Of a stretch of 64,000 bases of DNA, positions 22,973 through 34,485 are shown piece after piece. Position 1 is the first letter of the stretch; the number at the start of each line of letters is the position of its first letter. This stretch comes from Boesenbergia rotunda (lineage: Eukaryota > Streptophyta > Magnoliopsida > Zingiberales > Zingiberaceae), in assembly GCA_024364735.1 (NCBI GenBank), contig JAGFNQ010008258.1, forward strand, positions 56,395 to 120,394. The letters run 5' to 3'. The notes under the pieces are model-generated. The model was not told where the DNA came from. It worked only from the letters and a program-made list of their open reading frames with translations, and searched no databases. The position numbers and the translations under genes are program-made.

Positions 22973-23614
22973 CTAGACACGAGCCATATCCTCATTCGAT
23001 GTTAAGTGTATGAATATGTATCCCGCATGTAAAAATATGATATTGTAAGGACTTGTAAGACCGAGATTACCAAAAGCCTGTAGGATTGTTACCTGACTAG
23101 GGCGCCATCCAGAGAACTTCCCTATCAAGGAGAAACGATAAGGTTCAGCCATGCCGGATATCTCCTCCTCTGAGTAAAAAATCCCGGGCTTGTTGTTGTA
23201 GGTCACGATCGGCTTGAAGGCGGTCTCCACCTCTACAAGATTCTTCTTTGATGTGCGAGGCGAAACTAGCTTCATTGCCGTAGCATACGACATGGTCGCA
23301 GGGGATGGTGTCGTAGTTTGTGTGATGATTGCAGGTGGTTGCGCCGCTGTAATAACATTAGTAGAAGGTCGCGCCGTTGCATAGGATGCTATCTCCGGAG
23401 GCAAGATTGCTTCTGTCCCTGCCGTCGTGCTCCTGTTCATGTGGATGAGTCGAGGCGGGTAGAGGAGGGAAGTAGGAAGCGGATAGGCGAGGAACAGGTG
23501 GCGGGGGATGTGTAGGATCCATTCCCGACGACCCTTGGACGCCGGCGGCTGGCGCCGCACAGGGAAGAGGTCGCGCAGACCTTGGTCGGCACCAATCGCC
23601 CAACATGTCGCCAA
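22973..23614 (-). pseudogene. truncated DUF4283 protein (LINE ORF1-like)
   Basis: The 3' two-thirds of this frame match the DUF4283 region of the protein at 35809-37635: shared motifs include KPGIFYSEEEI, LIGKFSGWRP and FIHLTSNEDMAR. DUF4283 with a zinc knuckle is typical of ORF1 of plant L1-type LINEs, an RNA-binding partner of the LINE reverse transcriptase. Here similarity stops right after NEDMAR, before the zinc knuckle. The homologous N-terminus, starting at an ATG at 23520-23522 (MDPTHPPPP), lies in another frame, so there is also a frameshift around 23360-23420. No reverse transcriptase follows. A dead fragment. Confidence 0.8.
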
Positions 23615-23619
23615 ATCGC

Positions 23620-25231
23620 CCAGAGAGGAGGAGGCTCTAGATTATCAATATTTGTGTCACCCAACGTGTCATCAACCCCGAAGATTATTTTATTATCGTG
23701 GTCCATGAGACAATTAATTATCAATATTAATTAGAAATTAATTAAACTATGATAATTAAATTAAACACATGCAATATCATGAAATAACCAAGAAAATGAG
23801 AGGGAGCTAAAGAGATGTATACCTCGCCTTTTACCCCACAGTCTTCTACCGTATGACCTCCCCACTTGGATGTCATGTGGGCGACGAGCTACCAAGACGC
23901 GGACTCACCTAGGCTTGCCAAGATCACCATTTTCTACCCTCTTCCAACCGCCAACCAAAACCCTAACACCTAGGGTTTACCCGCCGGCCAACTCCTCACC
24001 TTCAATTGAGCCGCTGGCCACACCAAGCCCATTGATCGCCGGCCACAAGGGAGCTAAGGTGAGGATGATTAGGAAGATAAAGAAGATTGAAGAAGAAGCT
24101 GAGACAAACTCCTTCTTCTTCCCCAAAACCCACCGAAACCCTAACCTCCCTCTTCAATGTCGTCGCCGCCAACTTGGGAGAGAACCACCCTGTTTTCCAG
24201 CCACCGACCACCCTCTCCCTTGCTCACTGCTTGCACATTCAAAGGTAAAGGATGTCAAGGAGAAAGTAGAAGAGAACGGAGAAGAAGAATGGAGATGAAA
24301 ACAATTTCTTCTCTTCTCCACCGCCGACGCCACAACTCAGCCACCAGCCGCCGCCGACAGCATCAACTCCCTCTCATCTACTCCTCGCCAAGCTCTGCAA
24401 GATCTGGTTGAAGCTTTATGCCAAAGTGGAGGACTTGATGGAGCTGTGAACCGAAGAGGATCTCCTCCTTCTTCCTCCCCTATCGCCAGCGCAAGCAAAA
24501 ACCTAGGAGAGAGAGAGTAGGGGGTTTTTGGGTTTTTGGTTTGTGTTGGATGATCAAATTATGGATTCATTAGCCTTGGTTTCATGACTCCTATGGGGTA
24601 TTTATAGGCTATGGTAGGGACCAAGAGGAGGAGTTGGGTCTTGGCCCGCTAATGGATCCAAATTTGATACATTAATGGGAGATCCATTTCACTAAAAGAT
24701 CCCATTGAACTTCCTCACCAACCCCCATATTTTCATATGGGCTCTACCTATTATAAGTCGTCAATCTCCCCGTGTTTAAGATATCGAATGCCCGACGATT
24801 AATTTAAATTACTGATAATTTAATTAATCATCCTCTTGATCCTTGACTAGTACCACTCAGCCTTTTATTATGTTGAACCATAGTCCGCTTGCAAGATTTA
24901 ACATGATGAACCTTATGAGCTCATCAAGGGGCATCATCATCCAGACTCACCAGGACACGGATTTCCTTAATAATCAATGACACACCATATAGATAATATT
25001 ATTTCCCAACTTACCGGGCCTATCGATCTAGCAGAATAGATCTCGCCCATTGGTAAATAAAAAAAATAGTAATTAAATATATGTGCCCGTTATTATTTCG
25101 GGATTTAGAGATCGTACTCCATAATATAAAACCAAAGTCTAATCCAATTTATCAAGCCAGTATAAAATTGGATGACCTCTCTTTTGGTCTTACTCAATGC
25201 ACACAAAGTGCACTAGTGTAATTCTATGGTT
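23620..25231 (-). other. promoter and leader-like stretch of an unassigned element
   Basis: No confident gene. On the minus strand a TATAAATA box (24599-24606) is followed by a CT-rich, gene-like leader with several short open frames rich in P, S and R, which I do not regard as proteins. The outer part (about 25085-25231) is one arm of an inverted repeat whose other arm is at 35478-35615. The organisation, with an upstream regulatory-looking region, TATA box and long leader, resembles an LTR, but I could not find a partner copy. Confidence 0.4.
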
Positions 25232-25236
25232 AAGAC

Positions 25237-26436
25237 TGTTGGTGCAGGCAGCACCTAAGTCGAACTGGGTTTTGATAATGGCAAAGGGTTCAAGAGTTAA
25301 GATGTTATTGTGGCCTAATTTGTTTACTAAGTGTGCAGGAAGAAGCCCTAGGTACACTAGGCAAAGAAGTCCTGGTCGAGGACTGGGCATGAAGTCTTGG
25401 CAAGGGGCTGGGCACCGAAGACCTGACCGGAAGTCGGGTAAAGAAGTCCTGGTCGAGGACTGGGCATGAAGTCCTGACAAGAGGCTGGGCACCGAAGACC
25501 TGACCGAAAGTTGGGCACGAAGACCTGGTTAGGTGGATCGGGCAAAAGTCCAACCGGAGGAGCCGGTTGGCAAAAGGTAAACTCTCCTGAGAGGAGTAGG
25601 TGAGGACGCGTTCCCCGTCGAGGGAACAGTAGGCGTCGGTTCGACCTAGGGTTCCATTTGGGAGACCCGAAGTCAGAACCAAGACAGCTACGGTTGTACT
25701 TACTATTTATTACGTTTTTGGGACTAACCATAGTTGCAGGGTCGAAGGACTGATCGTCTGCAAGTGAAGGTTCTTCACTGGGCCTTGGCGCCCGAATGGA
25801 GTCAGGCGCCCGAGTGGGCTCCGACGCCTGCAAGGATACGGGCGCTCAAGAGTGAAGGCAAAACCAAAAACATAGCTGCGAAGCATTGAACCAAGACGGA
25901 TCAGGCGCCCTTGTGGGGGGGGGGGGGATAAGCGCTGACCGAGCCCATAGATAAGGATTCACAGATCGGAGGGCACGTGTCAGGCGCCCCTAAGCCATCA
26001 GGCGCCCGATGGAGTACTATAAAAGGGGCTCGACCCTAAGGCTTCAAGAACACAACTTTCTAACGCTCCAAAGCTTTTCGTTCAAGCGCTCTGCTCCGGC
26101 AAACTCCGACTTCGAGATTCCAGCGTCGACGATGACCCTCTGCTCCGAAGTACGATCCAAATCGAGCGTTGGTAACGAAAAGTGTAGTTCTTTTCATTTA
26201 CAGTAATACTTCTATACTCAATTTGTAAAACTGCTTTGCGCTATTATAGTATTGCCCAAAGTAAATGGTCAAGGACCATGGGCCTTGGAGTAGGAGTCGA
26301 CCACGACTCCAATCCAAGTAAAAATCTTGTGTTCCTGTGTGATTGTTTTATTTTCAGCTGCGTGTTTTCTCTTTCCTTAATTTGAAAAAGATTTTAACGA
26401 TATTCACTCCCCTCTATCGTTTTTCTCGATCCAACA
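25237..26436 (+). repeat. 5' LTR of the SIRE-like element (1,200 bp)
   Basis: TG...CA ends and a partner at 33343-34480. A TATAAAAG box is at 26018-26025. Five perfect GGCGCC palindromes lie upstream of it (25787, 25805, 25904, 25983, 26001). It holds a local tandem duplication with a period of about 77 bases (25363-25510) and a run of 13 G at 25915-25927; neither is in the 3' LTR. Confidence 0.95.
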
Positions 26437-26438
26437 AG

Positions 26439-26450
26439 TGGTATCAGAGC
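26439..26450 (+). other. primer binding site, tRNA-iMet type
   Basis: TGGTATCAGAGC two bases after the 5' LTR, complementary to the initiator methionine tRNA 3' end. Confidence 0.95.
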
Positions 26451-26661
26451 GGGTGGCTCAAATTTGGTGCGACCACCAATTTGGGAGTTTTTCGGATTTT
26501 ATGAAAGTTTCAATTTCATTTTCTTTCGAATTGTTCTCGTTAATCGAGGTTGGTGCAACACCACTCGATCGCGTTTTTTGTTTATTCCCGCACTACTAAT
26601 CCAAGACCAAGTCTTGGGACAAGATTTTGTGTTGTTTTTTTTTGTCATTTCAGAATTCTTA

Positions 26662-27780
26662 ATGGCTATGCAAGAAGGTTTCAGCACAGCCAGACCACCA
26701 CTCTTCAGTGGAGAGGACTTCTTCTACTGGAAGAGTCGAATGGAAGTTCACCTGAAAACTCAGGTGGACATGTGGATTATAATCCAATCTGGTTTGGAAA
26801 TCCCGAAGAATGCTAAAGGAGTGGCACAACCTTACATAGAATGGGATGCCTCGCTGAAAAAGATAATCGAGGCGGACGCAAAGGCGACCCAAACACTCCA
26901 ATGCGGACTAACCAAAGAAGAGCTGAACTGGGTGGGACCCTTCAACAGTGCAAAGGAACTCTGGAGTAAGTTAATCGAATTGCACGAAGGAACCTCCGAC
27001 ACCCGAATCAGCAAGAGGGACCTACTGCTGAACAAGTTGTACACCATCAAAATGAACGAAGGTGAGTCAGCAGCCCAGCTCCACGCCAGAATCCAGGAGC
27101 TGATGAACGGTCTACATACAATCGATCACAAGGTAGAAAACCGTGACCATATTAGGTACACCCTAAACGCCTTCCCGAGAAATACTTTGTGGGCATTTAT
27201 GGAAGATGCTTACAAGGTTTCTAGGGACCTTCCGAAAATTAAACTAGACGAATTATTTTCTGAACTTGAATTACATGAGCAAACTAACTGCACCTTAGCC
27301 GAGAAAGGCATTGCTTTTGTTGCAGGAAAAATAGGAACGGTGGCCAAGAAGAAGCCTCAACCTGCACCCGAGTCTGACTCAGACTCAGACTCAGAAGACA
27401 GAGAAGGGGATCGACCCAAGCTGGTTCGGCTAGCCCGGGACTACTACAAGGAACTGAAGCATCATACCAACAGAAGAAAAGCCAGCCGAAAGAAGGAAGA
27501 TCCAACCGAACCATCTAAGACCAAATCCAACGTAACCTGCTACGAATGCAACAAGAAGGGACACTACAAATCAGAGTGCCCTAATCTGAAAGAAACCAAG
27601 AAGACAAGAACGAAGAAGGCCCTTCAGGCTACGTGGGGCGAGTCTTCCTCCGAAGAAGAAGAAGATGCCCCACAATCGAACCTGCTCACCTTGACTGCTT
27701 CGGAAGAAATTGACACCGGATCAGAATCGGAACCGAAGACGGAAAGCTCACAATTTCGGAAGATGACAAAATCACTGTAA
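26662..27780 (+). CDS. copia gag (SIRE-like), UBN2 domain and zinc knuckle
   Basis: I chose the ATG at 26662 (MAMQEGFSTARPPLF), because copia gag proteins begin with such a segment followed by the FSGEDFFYWKSRME motif; an upstream in-frame start would add residues from the leader. The 372-residue protein holds the gag UBN2 domain (about residues 60-200), an acidic serine-rich stretch (SDSDSDSED) and a CCHC knuckle, CYECNKKGHYKSEC (about 293-306). It would coat element RNA. It ends at a TAA at 27778-27780, after which the frame is lost; sequence homologous to the rest of gag continues at 27912. Confidence 0.88.
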   Translation: MAMQEGFSTARPPLFSGEDFFYWKSRMEVHLKTQVDMWIIIQSGLEIPKNAKGVAQPYIEWDASLKKIIEADAKATQTLQCGLTKEELNWVGPFNSAKELWSKLIELHEGTSDTRISKRDLLLNKLYTIKMNEGESAAQLHARIQELMNGLHTIDHKVENRDHIRYTLNAFPRNTLWAFMEDAYKVSRDLPKIKLDELFSELELHEQTNCTLAEKGIAFVAGKIGTVAKKKPQPAPESDSDSDSEDREGDRPKLVRLARDYYKELKHHTNRRKASRKKEDPTEPSKTKSNVTCYECNKKGHYKSECPNLKETKKTRTKKALQATWGESSSEEEEDAPQSNLLTLTASEEIDTGSESEPKTESSQFRKMTKSL

Positions 27781-28193
27781 GTGGTTACTCTAAAGTTGAA
27801 TTAGCAGAATTAATTGCTTATCTATCTAGTAACTTGGCGAAAGCCAAAATTCGAGTCGAGTCCCTCCGATAGGAAGTAAAACTCCTGAAAGAGGGAGCTG
27901 ACTCTAGATCTTTGACTGAGAAGGTTCAAAAAGGAACCTCTACTCAAGTTGAAAAGCTTGAGAAAGAGAACTCCTCCTTGAAAACTCAAGTCATGGACCT
28001 TAGAGCGGCTCTTGAACGATTCACTTCGGGTTCCAAGGGTCTTGACATGATCCTTGGAAAACAGAAGTCTGTTCTAAATCGATCCGGGTTAGTGTATCGA
28101 ACCAAGGCTAGACAAAGGTCATACTATGCTGTACTGAATCAATCTAGACCCAAAGTTCAGGCATGGGTACCCAAACTTTGCCTAAACAACTAA
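27781..28193 (+). pseudogene. C-terminal gag extension with coiled coil
   Basis: After the gag stop, a short frame at 27912-28193 encodes a leucine/lysine/glutamate-rich heptad-like segment (VEKLEKENSSLKTQVMDL), then a basic tail with QAWVPK. SIRE-type gag proteins carry such a coiled coil after the knuckle. The bases between 27781 and 27911 contain a stop (tag near 27870) in the relevant frame. This is therefore the broken end of the gag, not a separate gene. Confidence 0.65.
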
Positions 28194-28973
28194 GCCGGAC
28201 CAAACCAGTATTGGATCCCCAAGGACAAGATTCATATCTTGCCTAATTACTACCATGGCTATAGTCCAGGGGGAGCCAAATTAAAAACCATTTTTATAGT
28301 TAAATAAATTATTTTTCTTATTGTAAAATTACATGCTTGCTTATTTATTTACTTTATGCAATTTACCATGCTTAGACCTAGGACTGGTTAGATTAAGAAC
28401 TAAACCGAATAACTAAAATTTGAACAACATAGTATTGGGTGGAGGTGAGATGATAGTACGTTAGGGAAGCCATTTTGGTGGAACTAGCCGAAGCTACCGA
28501 TCCAAGACCCAAACTAGTTATACCAAAATCTTTCAAGGAGTAACTTGAAAATGGATTTTCAATAAAAGGCTTTGTCAAGGAAAGGGTTGATGATCTAATA
28601 AGGCTACGGCCAAAAAAGGCCTAGTGCCTTGCCAAGACCTGGATGCCGATTATTGAAAACCAAATTCACTTTACTATTGTCAGATCTGAAGCTAACATAG
28701 ATTTCAATTAATCCTAGATTAAACCATGTTTTTTTTAAATTAAAACATAATAAATTGGTTTTAAAATTAATTTAACTTTTCAAAATTAATCATGGGGTTT
28801 CAAAATAAATTTCTTACTTCTATTAAAACCTGTCTCACAAAACCCATAAGGTTAACGTGATTGAAAACTCTAGATTGGGTGAGACAGACTAGGTTGTGAA
28901 AGTCAATTTAGGCTATCCTTAATTCTAATTGGATCTGAATTAACAAACTCTTTATGTGTAGGAACATAAAGAT
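28194..28973. other. non-coding linker between gag and protease
   Basis: AT-rich with no coding frame. In related elements gag and pol are closer, so this is either decayed coding sequence or an insertion I cannot identify. Confidence 0.5.
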
Positions 28974-31900
28974 TTGGACCAATGGATGTTGGATAGCGGG
29001 TGCTCCAGACACATGACTGGGGACAAATTGAAATTCATCAAACTCAAGTTCAAGAACCTAGGCTCAGTAGCATTTGGCAACAATGCTACACTCAAAATCA
29101 TTGGGTCAGGTAACATTGAACTCAAATATGATTTTGTAATTAAAAAGGTACTTTTGATTGAAAACTTTAAATTTAACTTGCTTAGTATAAGTCAATTATG
29201 TGATACTGGCTATGTAGTTACCTTCACTAACTCTGACTGCCTGATTAGAAATTTGTAAGACTCAGAAGTCATGCTTAAGGGCACTAGGAAAAATAACGTT
29301 TACACGATAAACCTACCCCTAGTACCTAAATGCTTCTTAACTCAGTTAGAAGAATCAAACCTCTGGCATAGGAGATTAGGTCACACTAATCTAAGATTAA
29401 TTTCAAAAATCACCCAACTTGGTTTAATTAAAGGAATACCAAAATTTAAGAACCATGAAAATATAATATGTGAATCATGTAACCAAGGTAAACAAATCAG
29501 GTCTAATCACAAACAAATTCAATCATATCTTACTCAAACTACACTTGAGCTCCTGCACCTTGACCTATTTGATTCACATGGAGCCAAGTCACTAAGCAGA
29601 AATTGGTACTGCTTAGTAATTATAGATGATTACTCTAGGATTACTTGGGTTAGGTTCCTAAAGACTAAGGATGAAACCCTAAATTAGTTTATTGATTTTT
29701 GTAAGATAATTGAAAATCAAAATGATACCAAAATCAAAAGACTTAGGAGTGATCACGGGGAAGAGTTTGAGAATCAAAGGTTCGAGGAATTTTGTAGAAT
29801 AAACAGGTACATTCATAAATTTTCATGTCGTAGAACCCCCCAACAAAATGGGATAGTCGAACGGAAAAATAAAGCCCTACAGGAAGCCGCTAGGACTATG
29901 CTCAATGAATTTAACCTAGCTAACTAATTTTGGGCAGAAGCAATTAGTACGGCTTGCTATATCCAAAATAGGGTCCTAATTAACAAAAACATAATAAAAC
30001 TCCCTATGAATTATACTACCATAGACTACCAAACCTACATTACCTAAGGGTCTTTAGGTACAAAGTCCATATCCTAAACACCAAGGACTACCTAGGTAAA
30101 TTCCATTCTAAGTCAACCCCAGGGGTCTTCTTAGGATATTCAACAATAAGTAGGGCCTATAGGGTTTACAATAAACAAACTAACAAAATTGAAGAAACAA
30201 CAAATCTAATATTTGATGAGGAAATTAATTCAAAATCTGATAATCCAGATCTAAATCCATCAAATATTGATCATGAAGATAATGAACAAATTATTGAACC
30301 ATCAATTGAACCACTGGTTGAACCACTAAATGAACTAACTATTGAACCAACTACTGAGTCAAGTGAACCAATAATTGAACCAACCCAATAGTTGAACCAA
30401 ATACTAAACTGAACCATCCAGTCGGACCTGAGGCTGAACCAAGTAATAGAAGAACTAAGAAACCCATACTTAGTCATCCAACTGATCAAATTGTGGGTGA
30501 TCCAACCTTAGGAGTCAGAACTAGGTCTTCCTATAGAAATCTTAGTTAGATTGCACTAATTTCGAAAATCGAACCTAAGACTATAGAGGAAGCCTTACCT
30601 GATCCTGATTGGATCATAGCAATGTAAGAAGAGTTAGCCCAATTTGAAAGGAACCAAGTCTAGGAACAAGTACCTAAACCTAAGGGCAAATCTATTATTG
30701 ACACTAAGTGGGTTTTTAGGAATAAGCTAAATGACCAAGGGGAAATAGTTAGAAATAAAGCCCGCTTAGTAGCCAAAGGGGTTTAGTCAAGTCGAAGGGT
30801 TAGACTATGACGAAACCTATGCCCCAGTAGCCAGACTTGAGTCTATTAGAATGTTGCTAGCCTTTGTAGCCCACAAAGTTTTTAAACTCTACCAAATGGA
30901 TGTAAAGTCAGCTTTTCTGAATGGGTTTATTAGAGAAGAAGTTTATGTAGGACAACCCCCCAGGTTTTGAGGACTTAGAAAAGCCTGACCATGTTTACAG
31001 ACTCAATAAGGCACTGTATGGACTAAAACAAGTACCTAGGGCATGGTATGAACGCCTATCAACCTACCTCATTTCTAAGGAATTTAAACAAGGATAAATT
31101 GACTCAACTCTTTTTGTTAAGACCTTAGATAAAGACATCTTTATTGCCCAAATCTATGTTGATGATATAATTTTTGGATCCACCAACTCAAATTTCTTAA
31201 AAGAATTTGTAAAAATAAAGGAAAACGAATTCGAAATGAGCTTAGTTGGTGAGCTCAACTTCTTTTTAGGATTACAAATTAAGCAAACTAGGGATGGAAA
31301 TTATGTCCATCAATCCAAATATGCTAAGGAGTTAATAAAGAAATTTAAAATGGATAACTCCAAAAGCATATGTGCCCTTATGGCCACAAATGTAAAAATA
31401 GATAGTGACCCTGATGGTAAGCCTGTAGACCTTAAACTATATAGAAGTATGATTGGTACTCTACTTTACCTTACAGCTAGCAGACCTGATATCCTTTTTA
31501 CTGTAGGAATGTGTGCTAGATACCAAACCTGTGCTAAGGAAACACACTTAGCAGCCCTAAAAAGAATACTTAGATACATCAAGGGCACCATAAATGTAGG
31601 AATTTGGTATCCTAGGACCTCAACTTTTGACCTATCAGGATACTCAGATTCTCACTATGCTGGTTGCAAACTAGATAAAAAGAGTACAAGTGGAAGCTGC
31701 CAACTTTTAGGAAACAGTCTAGTAAGTTGGTGCAGCAGAAAATAACACTGCGTAGCTCTATCCACAACCGAAGCTGAGTATGTTGCTTTAGGAGAGTGTG
31801 TAGCACAACTCTTATGGATGATGCACACTCTTAAGGACTTCCAGCTTGACTACACCCAAACCCAAGTCTACATTGATAATATAAGTTCGATTAATCTAAC

Positions 31901-32147
31901 TAAGAACCCAATCCAACACTCTAGAACTAAACACATAGAAGTTAAACACCACTTCGTAAGAGATCATGCAGCCAGGGGTGAGATAGTCCTTAAGCATGTA
32001 GACTCAAAATCCTACTTAGCTGATATATTCACCAAACCCTTACCTGAGTCTGAATTCAGCTCACTAAGAAGAAAGTTAGGGTTATGCTTGGTAGAATATG
32101 ACTGCTCTAATTATGTTTCTTTTCAAAAACTTGATATCATTTTTTAA
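28974..32147 (+). pseudogene. copia pol: protease, integrase, reverse transcriptase, RNase H with stops
   Basis: Blocks in order: aspartic protease with LDSGCSRHMTGD (28985), GAG-pre-integrase with WHRRLGHTN and CESCNQGKQ (29360-29500), integrase core with HLDLFDSHG, IIDDYSR, then PQQNGIVERKNK (29835), reverse transcriptase with VFRNKLNDQGEIV (30710), YQMDVKSAFLNGF (30890) and YVDDIIFGS (31155), and RNase H with STTEAEYVAL (31760), HIEVKHHF and DIFTKPLP (32025). The frame is broken by stops near 29240, 29685, 29925, 30390, 30550, 31095 and 31745 and by small shifts (for example near 30390 and 30785). All catalytic blocks are still readable, so inactivation is moderately recent. Confidence 0.9.
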
Positions 32148-33330
32148 AAATCATTTATTATTTAATTTGAAAAATAATTTTTATTTATTTAAAATGATTT
32201 TCCGACTTAGTTTTTTTCAAAATATACCCCCTTTAAAACTAGGGCTTTTTGACAAATGGACTTAGCCTAGGCCCTAACCCTAGAACTGCATGCACCTATA
32301 GATCTAGAAACCAGCATCTCACAAGCACCCTAGGGTACTTTTGATTGATAACCTAGACTGGGTTGAGATGCTTAGGTCTTTGCCTTGATTCAAGATGCTT
32401 TAAGTCAATGCATCTGCAGTAATTGGGGCACTAAATACCAATTAAACAGTAATCAGGTTAAGTGTCAAGCTTAGAAAATCTAACTTGAACAGATCACTTA
32501 ACTTGACTAACCCTAGCGAAAGCTGCTATTTATAACAGTTAGTAAGTAGCTGACTGGGTTAGACAGGACCCGAAAGAGCAAATTCAAATTGATTTGGTCC
32601 AGTTTAAACTTAGAATTGGTTCAGTACAACACCTTACTTTGATTACTCATTTTTCTTGCTATATTTTTTTGATATATGGAAAAGGGGAGAGATTGGAAAG
32701 GAGAGAAAGAAGGTTTTAAAATTTAAATTTTTTTAAATCTTTTTTTTCCAAAAACTTTTATCTCCTTTTTTAAAAAGTAAAGTTCTCTAAGTACTTAAGT
32801 TCTTTTTGAAAAGTTAATTTGTTTGTTGTTTTCAAAATTATTCTAAGTACTTACTCTAAACATTTTTCGAAAATTTTTTCAAGTTAAACTTCTTGAAAAT
32901 TTTCTAAATGTTAAAACTTCAAAATAAATTTAGAAAATTTTTCTAAAGTGTAAAAAACTAAGTGTTTCGAAAATTCTTCCTTAACTCAAAAGTGTTTTCA
33001 AAAATTAGTTTTAAGTACTTACTCAAAAAAAAATTTTTGGTGGAAATTTTTCTAATTGTTAACTTCAAATATGGTGGAAAATTTTCTAAGTGCCCAACTC
33101 AAAATATTTTTGGAAATTTTTTCTAACTTAAAAATCCCGTTTTGAAAATTTTCTATGTATTGAAAACCAGAAAAAATTCTCAACAAAGACTTAGAAACTT
33201 TTTCAAAAACCCCACGAATGTTTGAAAAACTCAGGGGGAGATTTCTTCCAGGGAGAGTAAATTAAAACTGATACTTTACCTATTTTTCTGTTGTTTAACT
33301 TAAATTTTTGAACCGAGTTGCCATAAATCA
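32148..33330. other. 3' non-coding region of the SIRE-like element
   Basis: A gene-free stretch of nearly 1.2 kb between RNase H and the polypurine tract, rich in T and A runs and the words gaaaattttt and ctaagtac. SIRE-group elements often carry an envelope-like frame here; I found none. Confidence 0.7.
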
Positions 33331-33342
33331 AAAAGGGGAGAT
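33331..33342 (+). other. polypurine tract
   Basis: AAAAGGGGAGAT directly before the 3' LTR start TGTTGG. This is the plus-strand primer site. Confidence 0.9.
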
Positions 33343-34480
33343 TGTTGGTGCAGGCAGCACCTAAGTCGAACCTGGGTTTGATAATGGTAAAGGGTTCAAG
33401 AGTTAAGATGTTATTGTGCTCTAATTTGATTACTAAGTGTGCAGGAAGAAGCCCTAGGTACACTAGGCAATGAAGTCCTGGTCGAGTACTGGGCACGAAG
33501 TCCTGGCAATGGGCTGGGCACCGAAGACCTGACTGGAAGTTGGGCACGAAGACCTGGTCAGGAGGATCAGGGAAAAGTCCAACCGGAGGAGCCGGTTGGC
33601 AAAAGGTAAACTCTCCGGAGAGGAGTAGGTGAGGATGCGTTCCCCGTCGAGGGAATAGTAGGCGTCGGTTCGACCTAGGGTTCCATTTGGGAGACCCGAA
33701 GTCAAAACCAAGACAGCTACGACTGTAATTACTACTTATTATGTTTTTGGGAATAACCTTAGTTGTAGGGTCGAAGGACTGATCATCTGCAAGTGAAGGT
33801 TCTTCACTAGGCCTAGGCGCCCGAATGGAGTCAGGTGCCCGTAAGGATACGAGCACCCAAGAGTGAAGGCAAAACCAAAAACATAGCTGCGAAGCCACTG
33901 AACCAAGGTGGATCAGGCGCCTGTGAGCTCACGAGCGTCCCCATCAGCTCAGGCGCCCAAGTGGGGAGGATAAGTGCTGACCGAGCCCGCGGATAAGGAT
34001 TCGCAGATCGGAGGGCACGTGTTAGGCACCCCCAAGCCATCAGGCACCCGATTGGGTACTATAAAAGGGGTTCGACCCCAAGGCTTCAAGAACACAACTT
34101 TCTAACGCTCCAAAGCTTTTCGTTCAAGCGCTCTGCTCCGGCAAACTCCGACGTTCGAGATTCCAGAGCCGATGATGACCCTTTGCTCCGAAGTACGATC
34201 CACATCGGGCATCGGTAACGAAAAGTGTAGTTCTTTTCATATACAGTAATACTTCTGTACTCAATTTGTAAAACTACTTTGCGCTATTATGGTATTGCCC
34301 AAAGTAAACGGTCAAGGACCGTGAGCTTTGGAGTAGGAGCCGACCGCGACTCCGAACCAAGTAAAAATCTTGTGTTCCTGTGTGATTGTTTTATTTTCCG
34401 CTGCACGTTTTCTCTTTCCTTAATCTGAAAAAGATTTTAACGATATTCACCCCCCCTCTATTGTTTTTCTCGATCCAACA
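33343..34480 (+). repeat. 3' LTR of the SIRE-like element (1,138 bp)
   Basis: Collinear with 25237-26436, with a TATAAAAG box at 34060-34067. It is about 60 bases shorter, because it lacks the ~77 bp local duplication of the 5' LTR and has other small indels. Confidence 0.95.
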
Positions 34481-34485
34481 AAGAC

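Larger units (their letters stand above)
25237..34480 (+). mobile_element. full-length SIRE-like Ty1/copia retrotransposon
   Basis: The element is complete from LTR to LTR (9,244 bp) and flanked by the 5-base duplication aagac (25232-25236 and 34481-34485). LTRs begin TGTTGGTGCAGG and end ATCCAACA. A tRNA-iMet primer site follows the 5' LTR and a polypurine tract precedes the 3' LTR. It has gag with a coiled-coil extension, protease, integrase, reverse transcriptase and RNase H in copia order. A non-coding stretch of about 1.2 kb lies between pol and the 3' LTR, as in the SIRE/Maximus group. Multiple stops in pol show that it is inactive by itself. Confidence 0.95.

Noticed and set aside
23870..24411. 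P/S/R-rich open frames (84-142 codons) suggesting a host gene
   Set aside because: Low-complexity composition from CT-rich leader DNA; overlapping frames on both strands and no domain.
25190..25833. Antisense open frames in the SIRE-like LTR, repeated at 33203-33898
   Set aside because: They follow LTR repeats with the words LPSFR/ARTSCP and occur only because the LTR is GC-rich and repeated; no protein evidence.
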